Below are positions 27,214 to 35,757 of a stretch of DNA of 64,000 nucleotides, in pieces; position 1 is the stretch's first letter, and each line of letters begins with the position of its first letter. Below the pieces are notes generated by a model. It was not told where the DNA came from, did not search any database, and saw only the letters and a list, made by a program, of their open reading frames with translations. Origin of the DNA: Pseudobowmanella zhangzhouensis (GTDB lineage: Bacteria; Pseudomonadota; Gammaproteobacteria; Enterobacterales; Alteromonadaceae). The DNA lies in NCBI RefSeq assembly GCF_042662685.1, contig NZ_JBHSYO010000002.1, positions 186,001-250,000 on the forward strand, given 5' to 3'. A program made the translations under genes and the position numbers.

Positions 27214-27440
27214 GACAAAACCTCACAGGCTGATGGACGAAACCATTGCAGTGAGTGCGTTACTTATGCTTGCGAAGATTCCAATAACAACACGGGAGTA
27301 GACGAAAAATGGCAGGGATGTAAAACACTCACGCTTACCCACTCAACCAACTGATACCTAGTTAAAACACAGATTGCTTCTGCACAACGTTGGCTATTGC
27401 TATAGTGTCGCCAGACAAGATTAACCAACCTGCCAGCAAG
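27214..27440. other. Intergenic region between the hairpin element and the YafJ-like gene
   Basis: No supportable gene. It should hold the promoter of the amidotransferase gene; TATAGT at 27401-27406 may be a minus-10 box but has no good minus-35 partner. No further inverted repeats of note. Confidence 0.4.
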
Positions 27441-28205
27441 ATGTGTGAATTACTGGGTATGTCGGCCAACGTACCGACCGATATTTGTTTTAGCTTTAAA
27501 GGCCTGCGCGAGCGCGGTGGGCGCACCGGGCCGCACAAAGATGGCTGGGGCGTGGCATTCTACGAGAATAAAGGCGTATGTACCTTTAAAGATCCCCAGC
27601 CCAGTTATGAGTCGGAAATTGCCCGGCTCATCTCAGATTACCCGATTAAAAGCAAAGCGGTGGTCGCCCATGTGCGTCAGGCCAACCGCGGCCGGGTGAG
27701 CCTGGAAAACACCCATCCATTCAGCCGTGAATTATGGGGCCGCAACTGGACCTATGCCCACAATGGCCAACTCAGCGGCTACGCCGATCTGCCCACCGAA
27801 CGCTTTACCCCGGTCGGCACCACCGACAGTGAGCGGGCGTTTTGTTATTTACTCAGTGAGTTAGACAAACGCTACCCGAACCGGCCGACTTCGCGCAAAG
27901 CAGCGTTTCGTTTTGTCGCCAAAAAAACAGGGGTACTGCGAAAACTGGGGGTATTTAATATGCTGCTCAGTGACGGCGAATATATGCTGGCGTACTGCAC
28001 CACTAAATTACATTGGATCACCCGCCGCGCACCATTTGGGATGGCGCGCCTGTCGGACATTGATGTGGATATCGACTTTGATAAAGAAACCACGCCTAAC
28101 GATGTGGTAACCATTATCGCTACCGAACCGCTGACCTGTAACGAGCAATGGCACAAAATGCAGCCGGGTGAGAGTCAGTTATTTAAATATGGAGAGGCGT
28201 TGTAG
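27441..28205 (+). CDS. Class II glutamine amidotransferase, YafJ-like
   Basis: Ntn-type glutamine amidotransferase domain protein of 254 residues, the same size as E. coli YafJ. The start is fixed by the need for Cys at position 2 (MCELLGMSANVPTD), which becomes the N-terminal nucleophile after Met removal; the longer open frame upstream is therefore wrong. Other active-site segments are GGRTGPHKDGWGVAFYE, VAHVRQANRG and THPFSRELWGRNWTYAHNG. There is no synthase domain, so the acceptor of the ammonia is unknown. It is followed after 1 bp by a small membrane protein gene. Confidence 0.92.
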   Translation: MCELLGMSANVPTDICFSFKGLRERGGRTGPHKDGWGVAFYENKGVCTFKDPQPSYESEIARLISDYPIKSKAVVAHVRQANRGRVSLENTHPFSRELWGRNWTYAHNGQLSGYADLPTERFTPVGTTDSERAFCYLLSELDKRYPNRPTSRKAAFRFVAKKTGVLRKLGVFNMLLSDGEYMLAYCTTKLHWITRRAPFGMARLSDIDVDIDFDKETTPNDVVTIIATEPLTCNEQWHKMQPGESQLFKYGEAL

Positions 28206-28206
28206 C

Positions 28207-28413
28207 ATGATCGACACCGGCACCTTACTGCTTGGCCTGCTGTTTAGTTCTATTGGCCTAGGCTATTTTATTTATGGCAAACGCCAGGCCAACCTTGTAG
28301 CCAAATATGCTGGCCTCGCGTTGATGGTATTTCCCTACTTTGTGCACAATCACCTGGCCATTATCATTATTGGCATTGCCCTGATGGCGCTACCCAAATA
28401 CGTGGATTTTTAA
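28207..28413 (+). CDS. Small two-helix membrane protein, function unknown
   Basis: Protein of 68 residues with two or three hydrophobic segments (LLLGLLFSSIGLGYFIYG and LALMVFPYF-HNHLAIIIIGIALMAL). ATG 28207 begins 1 bp after the amidotransferase stop, and its ribosome site GGAGAGG lies inside the end of that gene, so the two are translationally coupled. Short relatives occur widely in gammaproteobacteria without a known role. A bidirectional terminator follows. Confidence 0.75.
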   Translation: MIDTGTLLLGLLFSSIGLGYFIYGKRQANLVAKYAGLALMVFPYFVHNHLAIIIIGIALMALPKYVDF

Positions 28414-28465
28414 CGCCCCACCAGCGGTCACCCATCAGCGCACTGATGTTAAGAAAAACGGCCAC

Positions 28466-28492
28466 AAAAAAGCCCGGTTCAACCGGGCTTTT
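28466..28492. terminator. Bidirectional terminator between the small membrane protein gene and rluB
   Basis: AAAAGCCCGGTT-C-AACCGGGCTTTT is a strong GC-rich inverted repeat with A and T flanks between convergent genes. Confidence 0.92.
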
Positions 28493-28508
28493 GCTATTTA
28501 ACACTGAA

Positions 28509-29408
28509 TCAACTTCTGCCCTGACGGGTCTTGGGCGTCTTTTTCACTCCCTGTTGAACCAGCTTGTGTTTTTTCACCGAGCGGCGCATGCGGCTTAAAC
28601 GCACATGATCGAGCTGGGCCTTTTTCTCGTCCAGCACGGTTTCCGTTTCTTTCGGTAACTGCACGGTTTCACGCAGGTAGTTGATTTCTTCCAGCGGTAA
28701 TTCCACCCACGCTCCTTGAGGGAGACGTTTTTTCAGCGGCAGTTTGCCATAGCGCACGCGGATCAGACGGCTGACTTTATAGTCCAGCGACTCCCACATA
28801 CGGCGCACTTCACGGTTGCGACCTTCGGTCAGCACCACATCAAACCATTGATTGAGGCTGTCCTCGTCACTGCCCTGCTGGGTTACGGTGGCACGGCGTT
28901 TAACCTGTTTAAACTGCGCCATACCGTCCTCGAGCTTAATGCCCTGAGTCAGCTTGCGAATGTCCTGTTCTTTCACGTCACCAAACACGCGCACTGCGTA
29001 TTCACGCTCCACTTCATGACGCGGGTGCATTAACCGATTGGCCAACTCTCCATCGTTGGTAAACAACAACAGACCACTGGTGTTAATGTCTAAACGACCA
29101 ATCGCTACCCAGCGGCCATCTTTGATGCGCGGCAGGCGGTCAAATACGGTTGGGCGGCCTTCCGGATCTTTCCGGGTGCACATTTCGCCTTCCGGCTTGT
29201 TGTACATCAGCACGCGGCACACGCTTTTGCGTTTATTCAGATTGATAATGCGGCCATCGACACGGATTTGGTCGGTTGCTTCAACACGGGCACCCAGTGT
29301 TACCACTGTGCCGTTGACGGAAACCCTGCCATGCTCGATCCATTTTTCGATCTCCCGACGCGAACCGAGCCCGACATTGGCTAAAACTTTCTGTAATTTT
29401 TCACTCAT
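28509..29408 (-). CDS. rluB: 23S rRNA pseudouridine(2605) synthase RluB
   Basis: Pseudouridine synthase of the RsuA/RluB group, 299 residues. An S4 RNA-binding domain comes first (about 1-60, VLANVGLGSRREIEKWI), then the catalytic domain with the Asp-bearing motif GRLDINTSGLLLFTNDG. The C-terminus is long and basic (KKHKLVQQGVKKTPKTRQ), as usual in RluB. It lies 4 bp after scpB in the rnm-yciO-scpA-scpB-rluB run, a conserved gammaproteobacterial order, which supports RluB over RluE or RluF. Confidence 0.95.
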   Translation of the reverse strand: MSEKLQKVLANVGLGSRREIEKWIEHGRVSVNGTVVTLGARVEATDQIRVDGRIINLNKRKSVCRVLMYNKPEGEMCTRKDPEGRPTVFDRLPRIKDGRWVAIGRLDINTSGLLLFTNDGELANRLMHPRHEVEREYAVRVFGDVKEQDIRKLTQGIKLEDGMAQFKQVKRRATVTQQGSDEDSLNQWFDVVLTEGRNREVRRMWESLDYKVSRLIRVRYGKLPLKKRLPQGAWVELPLEEINYLRETVQLPKETETVLDEKKAQLDHVRLSRMRRSVKKHKLVQQGVKKTPKTRQGRS

Positions 29409-29412
29409 GTAG

Positions 29413-30012
29413 TCAGTGTACTTTTACGTTCTGTGGAGGCAGCCCCTCGGCTGTCTCTACACTGTTAGTCGAATTCGCCAGCTGTGCAAACGCGTCCATC
29501 GACGGTAGCTCGGCCAGCGAACGTAATGAGAAGTAATCTAAAAACCCTTTGGTGGTGCCGTACAATGAGGGACGTCCCGGCACTTCTTTGTGCCCCACCA
29601 CCTTTATCCAACCGCGCTCTGTCAGCGTTTTTACAATATGGCTGCTGACGGATACGCCGCGCACCTGCTCAATCTCGCCACGGGTTATGGGTTGACGATA
29701 GGCAATCAATGCCAGAGTTTCCAGCATTGCCCGCGAATAACGCGGTAGTTGCTCCTGCCATAAACGGGCTAAAAACGGGCTTAACGCCGGATTGGACTGA
29801 AAGCGGTAACCGCTGGCGACTTTCACCAGCTGAACGCCGCGGGGGCGATAATCTAATTCCAGTTCTTTCAGGCAATCGGCCAGCTGTTTTTTGCTCACCG
29901 TCCAGTTGGCCAGCACGCCTTCCATCAGTGCGGTATCATCCAACGGGCTATCGGCCACAAAAATTGCAGCTTCCACCAGTTGTTTGAGTTGATCCTTATT
30001 AATTCTTGCCAT
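29413..30012 (-). CDS. scpB: Segregation and condensation protein ScpB
   Basis: Kleisin-associated partner of 199 residues with two winged-helix domains (LKQLVEAAIFVADSPLD near the start, LALIAYRQPITRGEIEQVRGV in the middle). With ScpA it joins the SMC ATPase in the condensin complex that shapes the chromosome. The gene lies 24 bp after scpA. Presence of ScpAB rather than MukBEF fits Alteromonadales and argues against Enterobacterales or Vibrionales. Confidence 0.95.
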   Translation of the reverse strand: MARINKDQLKQLVEAAIFVADSPLDDTALMEGVLANWTVSKKQLADCLKELELDYRPRGVQLVKVASGYRFQSNPALSPFLARLWQEQLPRYSRAMLETLALIAYRQPITRGEIEQVRGVSVSSHIVKTLTERGWIKVVGHKEVPGRPSLYGTTKGFLDYFSLRSLAELPSMDAFAQLANSTNSVETAEGLPPQNVKVH

Positions 30013-30036
30013 AACTGCTCACTTCTCAACCGGTGA

Positions 30037-30855
30037 TTATACCGTGCGCGCCCGAATATGAATATCACCAAATGCATCTGCCTGAACTAAATCCAGCATG
30101 GATTCTTTGACCAGTTCGAGCATGGCTAAGAATGTCACCACCACACCGGCCCGGCCCTCTTCGGCGCTGAAAAAGGCGCCAAATGGCATAAATTTGTCAC
30201 CTTGCAGCAAATCCAGAATCTGCGACATACGCTCTCGGGTAGATAATACTTCCGGCGTGATATGGTGATGTTCAAACGCACTGGCGCGCTGCATCGCTGC
30301 CTGAAATGCCAGGACCAACTCCTGCAATGCCACGTCCGGCTGCACTTTGATTGGCTGACAGCTTTCATCAACCCGCGCAGCAGCGACAAACACATCACGT
30401 TCTTCACGGGGCAATTGATCCAGTTCTTCCGCAGAATGTTTAACCAGCTCGTATTCACGCAGGCGACGGATTAACTCGGCGCGAGGATCATCCTCTTCAT
30501 CATCGCCCTCGCTGCGTTTAGGCAGTAACAGGCGCGATTTAATCTCGGCCAGAATCGCCGCCATCACCAGATATTCGCCCGCCAGTTCCAGATTAAGATC
30601 TTTCATCAACTCAACGTATTCCATGTACTGGCGGGTAATTTGCGCCACCGGCAGGTTGAGGATGTCGAACTTTTGTTTGCGGATCAGGTACAGCAGCAAA
30701 TCTAGCGGCCCTTCAAAGGCCTCCAGAATCACTTCCAGCGCATCAGGGGGTATATACAGATCTTCCGGCTTTTCCAGCACCGCTTCGCCATGAATAAAAG
30801 CAAACGGAAGCGGCTGCTGTATTTCCAGTTCTTTGTGTTCGCTGTCGTCGGCCAT
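30037..30855 (-). CDS. scpA: Segregation and condensation protein ScpA
   Basis: Kleisin subunit of the SMC-ScpAB condensin, 272 residues. The N-terminal SMC-binding part includes LEAFEGPLDLLLYLIRKQKFDI and VAQITRQYMEYVE; the acidic linker EGDDEEDDPRAE and a C-terminal winged helix follow. The start overlaps the yciO stop by one base (TAATG), indicating translational coupling. Confidence 0.96.
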   Translation of the reverse strand: MADDSEHKELEIQQPLPFAFIHGEAVLEKPEDLYIPPDALEVILEAFEGPLDLLLYLIRKQKFDILNLPVAQITRQYMEYVELMKDLNLELAGEYLVMAAILAEIKSRLLLPKRSEGDDEEDDPRAELIRRLREYELVKHSAEELDQLPREERDVFVAAARVDESCQPIKVQPDVALQELVLAFQAAMQRASAFEHHHITPEVLSTRERMSQILDLLQGDKFMPFGAFFSAEEGRAGVVVTFLAMLELVKESMLDLVQADAFGDIHIRARTV

Positions 30856-31475
30856 TAACCAAATACCGAGGGATCGCCGGTGCCGACGCGCATCACTTCC
30901 GTTTCACCCTCAGACATATCCACTACCGTGGTCAGGTGCTCACCCAGATAACCGCCGTGGATAATCAAATCCACCAGCTTCTCCAGCTTATCGCGGATTT
31001 CATCCGGGTCGGACTCAGCAAAATCATTTCCCGGCAACACCAGCGAAGTCGACATCAGGGGCTCGCCCAACTCTTCTAACAACGCCAGTGCAATTTTGTT
31101 ATCCGGCACGCGAATACCAATGGTTTTACGCTTGGGATCGTGTAAACGACGCGGCACTTCCTTGGTGGCTTTAAGCACAAAGGTGTATGGTCCGGGTGTA
31201 TTGTTTTTGATTTGACGAAATGCACTGTTATCGACCCGCGCATACAGCGATAGCTCAGACATATCGCGGCACATCAGGGAAAACTTGTGTTCTTTTTCAA
31301 TCTGACGAATGCGGCACAGGCGCTCTAACGCGTCTTTATTGTCCATCTGGCAACCGATGGCATAACCCGAGTCGGTGGGATACACCACCACGCCGCCGCT
31401 GCGAATAATCTCGCAGGCCTGTTTAATCAGGCGCTGCTGCGGGTTATCCGGGTGTATATAAAAAAACTGGCTCAC
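30855..31475 (-). CDS. yciO: YciO, Sua5/YrdC-fold protein
   Basis: A 206-residue protein of the YrdC/Sua5/YciO family, the same length as E. coli YciO. The family motifs are VVYPTDSGYAIGCQ and KEHKFSLMCRDMSELS, with a substrate pocket that binds threonylcarbamoyl-adenylate in YrdC. The YciO branch has only weak or uncertain t6A activity, so the physiological role is open. It sits between rnm and scpA, as in related genomes. Confidence 0.9.
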   Translation of the reverse strand: MSQFFYIHPDNPQQRLIKQACEIIRSGGVVVYPTDSGYAIGCQMDNKDALERLCRIRQIEKEHKFSLMCRDMSELSLYARVDNSAFRQIKNNTPGPYTFVLKATKEVPRRLHDPKRKTIGIRVPDNKIALALLEELGEPLMSTSLVLPGNDFAESDPDEIRDKLEKLVDLIIHGGYLGEHLTTVVDMSEGETEVMRVGTGDPSVFG

Positions 31476-31484
31476 AATACGTCC

Positions 31485-32339
31485 TTAGTTCAGATCCCAG
31501 TCATGCCATATTGGCACAAGCTCGGGGGGGAGTGTTAAGTTTTTACCCAATTCGGTCCAGCGACCGGGCATATGAAAATCCGAGCCGGCGGAGGCCTGCA
31601 GCTCATGTTCGGCACATAAGCCAGCCAATAACTGCCGACGCTGAGGATCCAAATTACCGTGGATCACTTCCATGCCATGGCCACCGGCCGCTTTAAATTC
31701 CGCCAGTAAGCGGCGCAGCCACTTGGTACTCATGTCGTATAAACAAGGGTGTGCCAGCACGGCTTTGCCACCAGCTTCACTGATCCAGCGAATCGCCGTG
31801 GCAATATCAATCCACTGGGACGTCACATAAGCGCGCTCGCCCTTGCCCAGGTATTTATCAAAGGCTTTTTGCATTTCATCCACCACGCCGCGATTGAGCA
31901 GTACGCGGGCAAAATGCGCACGGGTAATCTGCCCGTCACCGGCCAGCGCAGCGGCATCTTGCAGGCAATCAGCAAAGCCGGCTTTGGCCAGTTTGTCGCT
32001 GATGCGCTGGGCGCGCTCATCGCGGCTGGCCTGTTGCTGTAACAGACGCTTTTGGAATAACTCATCATGAATATTCATATTCAGGCCAACGACATGAATC
32101 TCAAAGTTATGCCATTTGGTCGACAACTCGATGCCGGGTATTAAGGTAAGTGGTCGCGACTGGGTAGCCTGATAGGCCTTTGCCACCTCGGTGGCTTCAA
32201 CCGTGTCGTGGTCGGTGATGGCCAGCACATCCACCTGCATATTGTGCGCCCGGTCGATTAATTCGGCGACGGTTAAGCGCCCGTCGGAAAACCGGCTATG
32301 ACAATGTAAGTCAATTTTACGCGCTGAGAGTGTTGACAT
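31485..32339 (-). CDS. rnm: RNase AM / PHP-domain phosphoesterase (YciV)
   Basis: PHP-domain 5'-3' exoribonuclease/phosphoesterase of 284 residues (E. coli RNase AM is 293). Metal-binding motifs are DLHCHSRFSDG, LAITDHDTVEA, an HP in VLAHPCLY, and GSDFHMPGRW near the C-terminus. ATG 32339 was chosen because the metal motif must start about 10 residues in; the upstream extension overlaps the trp leader region. It is divergent from the trp operon and shares about 60 bp of promoter space with it. Confidence 0.92.
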   Translation of the reverse strand: MSTLSARKIDLHCHSRFSDGRLTVAELIDRAHNMQVDVLAITDHDTVEATEVAKAYQATQSRPLTLIPGIELSTKWHNFEIHVVGLNMNIHDELFQKRLLQQQASRDERAQRISDKLAKAGFADCLQDAAALAGDGQITRAHFARVLLNRGVVDEMQKAFDKYLGKGERAYVTSQWIDIATAIRWISEAGGKAVLAHPCLYDMSTKWLRRLLAEFKAAGGHGMEVIHGNLDPQRRQLLAGLCAEHELQASAGSDFHMPGRWTELGKNLTLPPELVPIWHDWDLN

Positions 32340-32361
32340 TAATCCGCTTTTGCATTCTTCT

Positions 32362-32380
32362 ATGTGCATTGAACGCACAT
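32362..32380. promoter_or_regulatory. Dyad in the rnm / trp divergent promoter region
   Basis: ATGTGC-N7-GCACAT is a 19-bp imperfect dyad between rnm and the trp leader, directly beside TGTATAAACA, which can supply a minus-10 box in either direction. It lacks the CTAG core of the E. coli TrpR operator, so the regulator is unknown. Confidence 0.35.
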
Positions 32381-32396
32381 TGTATAAACAAAGACG

Positions 32397-32450
32397 ATGC
32401 AACTAAACACTAAACTGACAGCAAACTGGTGGTGGCACTTCCCGAATTAG
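32397..32450 (+). CDS. trpL: trp operon leader peptide
   Basis: A 17-residue open frame, MQLNTKLTANWWWHFPN, with three consecutive Trp codons (32427-32435), placed in front of trpE and followed by a terminator hairpin. Ribosome stalling at these codons when Trp-tRNA is scarce is the classical trp attenuation signal. The minus-10-like TATAAA at 32383-32388 would give a very short leader before this ATG, so the true start site of transcription is uncertain. Confidence 0.9.
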   Translation: MQLNTKLTANWWWHFPN

Positions 32451-32514
32451 CGGGTTGTTGCTTATTTGTGTTTAGCAAAAAGTATTTAACAAACCCGCAT
32501 AACGCGGGTTTTTT
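32403..32514 (+). promoter_or_regulatory. trp attenuator with competing hairpins
   Basis: Antiterminator: GCGGGTT-GTT (32450-32459) pairs with AAC-A-AACCCGC (32488-32498). Terminator: AACCCGC (32492-32498) pairs with GCGGGTT (32504-32510) and six T follow. The first arm is also locked by CCCG/CGGG (32441-32454), and CTAAACAC (32403-32410) pairs with GTGTTTAG (32468-32475). The leader peptide's Trp codons lie so that a stalled ribosome frees the antiterminator. Confidence 0.85.
32492..32514 (+). terminator. Terminator hairpin of the trp attenuator
   Basis: Seven-bp GC-rich stem AACCCGC/GCGGGTT with loop ATAAC and a T run, 55 bp before trpE. Confidence 0.88.
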
Positions 32515-32568
32515 CGTTTCAGGGCCCGCAGCGGAAATCATAATTAAATCAACAATTAGAGAAAAATC

Positions 32569-34143
32569 ATGAGTTTATCTGAGTTGAGCGGACAACCCGG
32601 TAAAGTGGAAAGCATAGTGCAGCAACTGCCCTATGTAGCCGAGCCCCTTGCGCGCTTTGGGCAACTGAGCCACAACAGCCCGGCGAGTTTATTGCTGGAG
32701 TCGGCTGAGATCAGCAGCAAAGATCATCTAAAAAGCCTGATGCTCATCGATGCCTGCCTGCGTTTGGAGTGTCGTGGACAACAGGTAGCGTGTGAGGCAT
32801 TAAGTGATAACGGCAAAGCGGTACTTGAGGTATTGGCCAGTGCATTAGCCCCGCAGGTCGCGCAGCAGAACACCGACTCCCTGCTCCTTCACTTCACCCG
32901 CGCCAGCGATCAGTTAGACGAAGACTCCCGCTTAAAAGCCGACAGCGTATTCAATGCCCTGCGTCAAATCATCCAGCAAATTACCCCGATTCGGGACAAC
33001 CCTAACGCCGTATTTTTGGGCGGGGTATTTGCCTACGATCTGCTGGCCAGCTACGAAGCCCTGCCTGATGTGGCTGAAGGGCCGAACGATTGCCCGGACT
33101 TTGTATTCTATGTGGCAGAAACTCTTGTCCTGATTGATCATACCCAGCAAACATCGGAACTGATTGGCAGCGTATTTAGTGGCGCCCAGGTCGCGACCGA
33201 ATATTTCCGTATTTCTCAGCGCATGGAAACCCTGCGTAAACAATTGGATTTGCCGGTAGAGCCGGTCACCAACAGCGAAAACGCCAGTCGCGACGTTGCC
33301 TGCAATAAAGACGATGACGCCTTCTGTCGCGACGTGCTGGCACTGAAAGAGCACATTCTGGCCGGCGATATATTTCAGGTGGTGCCATCGCGCACCTTCA
33401 GCCTGCCTTGTCCGGCACCTTTGGCCGCCTACGCGAAGTTGAAGGCGCTCAATCCCAGTCCTTATATGTTTTACATGCAGGATGCGGCATTTCAGCTGTT
33501 TGGCGCGTCGCCTGAATCCGCCCTGAAATACGACAAAGATGCCAATCAGGTTGAGGTGTACCCGATTGCCGGTACCCGCCGCCGCGGATTTAATGCCGCC
33601 GGCCAAATCGACCGCGATCTGGACAGCCGCATCGAACTGGAACTGCGTGAAGACGGCAAAGAAAAAGCCGAACACCTGATGCTGGTCGACTTAGCCCGTA
33701 ACGATCTGGCCCGTGTCTGTGAGCCTGGCAGCCGCTATGTCAAAGATTTACTCCAGGTCGATCGCTATTCACAGGTAATGCATCTGGTCTCCCGCGTCGT
33801 CGGCCAGTTGCGCAGTGATTTAGACCCCCTGCACGCCTACACCGCTTGTATGAACATGGGCACTTTGGTGGGTGCGCCTAAAGTCAGTGCCGCCCGATTA
33901 ATTCGTGAAGTAGAGCAATGCCGTCGCGGCAGTTATGGCGGCGCGGTAGGCTATTTAAACAGCCATGGTGACATGGATACCTGTATCGTGATCCGCTCGG
34001 CGTTTGTAAAACAGGGGACCGCCTTTATTCAGGCGGGTGCCGGGGTCGTATATGACTCCAATCCGCAGTCTGAGGCCGATGAAACCCGCAACAAAGCGCA
34101 AGCCGTGATCCGCGCGATTCAGCTCGCCAACGGAGGGCAATAA
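32569..34143 (+). CDS. trpE: Anthranilate synthase component I
   Basis: Converts chorismate and ammonia to anthranilate, the first committed step to tryptophan; 524 residues. The feedback-inhibition signature LLES-X10-S is intact (LLES at 42-45, Ser at 56), so the enzyme should be inhibited by tryptophan. The chorismate-binding domain carries DIFQVVPSRTFSL, GASPESALKYD, PIAGTRRRG and AGAGVVYDSNPQSEADE. First structural gene of the operon, one base before trpG. Confidence 0.98.
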   Translation: MSLSELSGQPGKVESIVQQLPYVAEPLARFGQLSHNSPASLLLESAEISSKDHLKSLMLIDACLRLECRGQQVACEALSDNGKAVLEVLASALAPQVAQQNTDSLLLHFTRASDQLDEDSRLKADSVFNALRQIIQQITPIRDNPNAVFLGGVFAYDLLASYEALPDVAEGPNDCPDFVFYVAETLVLIDHTQQTSELIGSVFSGAQVATEYFRISQRMETLRKQLDLPVEPVTNSENASRDVACNKDDDAFCRDVLALKEHILAGDIFQVVPSRTFSLPCPAPLAAYAKLKALNPSPYMFYMQDAAFQLFGASPESALKYDKDANQVEVYPIAGTRRRGFNAAGQIDRDLDSRIELELREDGKEKAEHLMLVDLARNDLARVCEPGSRYVKDLLQVDRYSQVMHLVSRVVGQLRSDLDPLHAYTACMNMGTLVGAPKVSAARLIREVEQCRRGSYGGAVGYLNSHGDMDTCIVIRSAFVKQGTAFIQAGAGVVYDSNPQSEADETRNKAQAVIRAIQLANGGQ

Positions 34144-34144
34144 T

Positions 34145-34753
34145 ATGCAACAGTCACAGCCTGCCATCGAACTGTTTTTGCTGGATAACATTGACTCGTT
34201 TAGCTACAACCTGGTCGATGAAATGCGCAAACTGGGTTACCCCATGACGGTTTATCGTAACCACGTCAGTGCCACAACCATTATGGCGAAAATGCGCGAA
34301 GCACAAGGTCAGCCGATTTTGATCCTCTCCCCGGGACCGGGCGCGCCGGCGGATGCCGGTTGCATGCCCGAATTACTAAAGCAGGCAGAGGGGCAGTTCC
34401 CGGTGCTGGGCATATGCCTAGGCCATCAGGCCATTGTGCAGCACTACGGTGGTGACGTGATCCGCGCCTCTGAAGTGATGCACGGCAAAGCCTCGCATAT
34501 TGAACACTGTGGCGATGCTATGTTTGCCGGCTTGCCGCAACCTCTGCCGGTCGCGCGCTATCACTCGCTGATGGCAGCGAATATGCCAGCATGTCTGCGC
34601 CAGCTTGCGAGCTTCAATGGGATCCCCATGGCGGTATACCATGATGCAGATAAAATGCTCGGCTTTCAGTTTCATCCGGAGTCGATCCTGACCAGCCACG
34701 GCAGTCAGTTACTCAAACAAAGTATCGATTTTCTCGCAGGAGGCGGCCAATGA
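34145..34753 (+). CDS. trpG: Anthranilate synthase component II (glutaminase)
   Basis: Class I glutamine amidotransferase of 202 residues that supplies ammonia to TrpE. Motifs are LLDNIDSFSYNLVDEM, LSPGPGAPADAG, the nucleophile Cys in GICLGHQAI, and the catalytic His-Glu in FQFHPESIL. It is a separate gene, not fused to trpD as in E. coli. It overlaps trpD by ATGA. Confidence 0.97.
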   Translation: MQQSQPAIELFLLDNIDSFSYNLVDEMRKLGYPMTVYRNHVSATTIMAKMREAQGQPILILSPGPGAPADAGCMPELLKQAEGQFPVLGICLGHQAIVQHYGGDVIRASEVMHGKASHIEHCGDAMFAGLPQPLPVARYHSLMAANMPACLRQLASFNGIPMAVYHDADKMLGFQFHPESILTSHGSQLLKQSIDFLAGGGQ

Positions 34754-35757
34754 CCCCGTTATTTGAACAGTTGTATGCAGGTCAGGCGCTTACTCAACAG
34801 CAAAGTGAAGCGTTTTTCGCCGATGTGGTTAATGGCAAGATCAGTGAAATCGAACTGACCGCCATGCTGACCGCATTAAAATTCCGTGGCGAAACCCCGG
34901 CAGAAATTGCCGGTGCCGCCGCCGCCCTGATTAATAATGCCAACCCGTTTCCGCGCCCGGATTATCCCTTTGCCGATATCGTCGGCACCGGTGGCGACGG
35001 GCACAACACCATCAACATTTCGTCAGCCGCCGCCATGGTTGCCGCCTCGTGTGGCGTTAAAGTGGCCAAACACGGCAATCGTAGTGTCTCAAGCAAATCG
35101 GGCTCGGCGGATTTATACGGTGAGTTTGGCATGGACCTAGCGATGTCGGCAGAGACGGCCCGCGCCTGTCTGGACGAGGCTAACCTGGCATTTTTATTCG
35201 CTCCGCAATACCACGCAGGGATCAAGCACGCCATGCCGGTGCGCCAAACCGTGAAAAGCCGCACACTGTTTAATTTGCTCGGCCCTCTGGCCAATCCAGC
35301 GCGCCCAACTCATATGATGATTGGCGTTTACAGCCCTGATTTGCTGGTACCGTTTGCCAACACGTTAAGATTGCTCGGTTATCAGCGCGCCGTGGTGGTA
35401 CACGGTAGTGGCCTGGACGAAGTGGCGTTGCATGGTGCGACGCAAGTGGTATTCGTGGATGGCGACACGCTGCTGGAGTCAGTACTCCACCCGGCTGATT
35501 TTGGATTACAGGAATACAGCCTGAAAGACATCGAAGGTGGCGAACCGGCGCAAAACAAGGCACTGATTGAAGCGGTACTGCGAGGCCATGGCGAGGCCGC
35601 CCATCGCGATGCCGTCGCAGCTAACGCAGGGTTATTGCTGTATCTGTGCAATCAGGCCGACACCTTAGCGACTGCGACTCAATTAGCGCTGCAAGCCATG
35701 GCAAGCGGCAAACCCTATCAAACCATTTTGCACGCAGCGGAGGTAAGTCGTGGCTAA
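34750..35757 (+). CDS. trpD: Anthranilate phosphoribosyltransferase
   Basis: Joins anthranilate to PRPP; 335 residues, a normal length for a free-standing TrpD. PRPP-binding loop GTGGDGHNTINISSA, KHGNRSVSSKSGSAD and the LGPLANPARP segment are all present. Its 3' end overlaps trpCF by 8 bp and its start overlaps trpG by 4 bp, so translation of the three is coupled. Confidence 0.98.
   Translation: MTPLFEQLYAGQALTQQQSEAFFADVVNGKISEIELTAMLTALKFRGETPAEIAGAAAALINNANPFPRPDYPFADIVGTGGDGHNTINISSAAAMVAASCGVKVAKHGNRSVSSKSGSADLYGEFGMDLAMSAETARACLDEANLAFLFAPQYHAGIKHAMPVRQTVKSRTLFNLLGPLANPARPTHMMIGVYSPDLLVPFANTLRLLGYQRAVVVHGSGLDEVALHGATQVVFVDGDTLLESVLHPADFGLQEYSLKDIEGGEPAQNKALIEAVLRGHGEAAHRDAVAANAGLLLYLCNQADTLATATQLALQAMASGKPYQTILHAAEVSRG

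Noticed and set aside
27044..27301. 85-residue open frame at the right end of the element
   Set aside because: It covers the GTCACTTTTCTT hairpin and crosses the terminal inverted repeat; frames of this kind are common misannotations of the repeat.
32932..33675. 247-residue frame antisense to trpE
   Set aside because: trpE is certain by motifs and operon; the antisense frame has no start signals and shadows its codon pattern.
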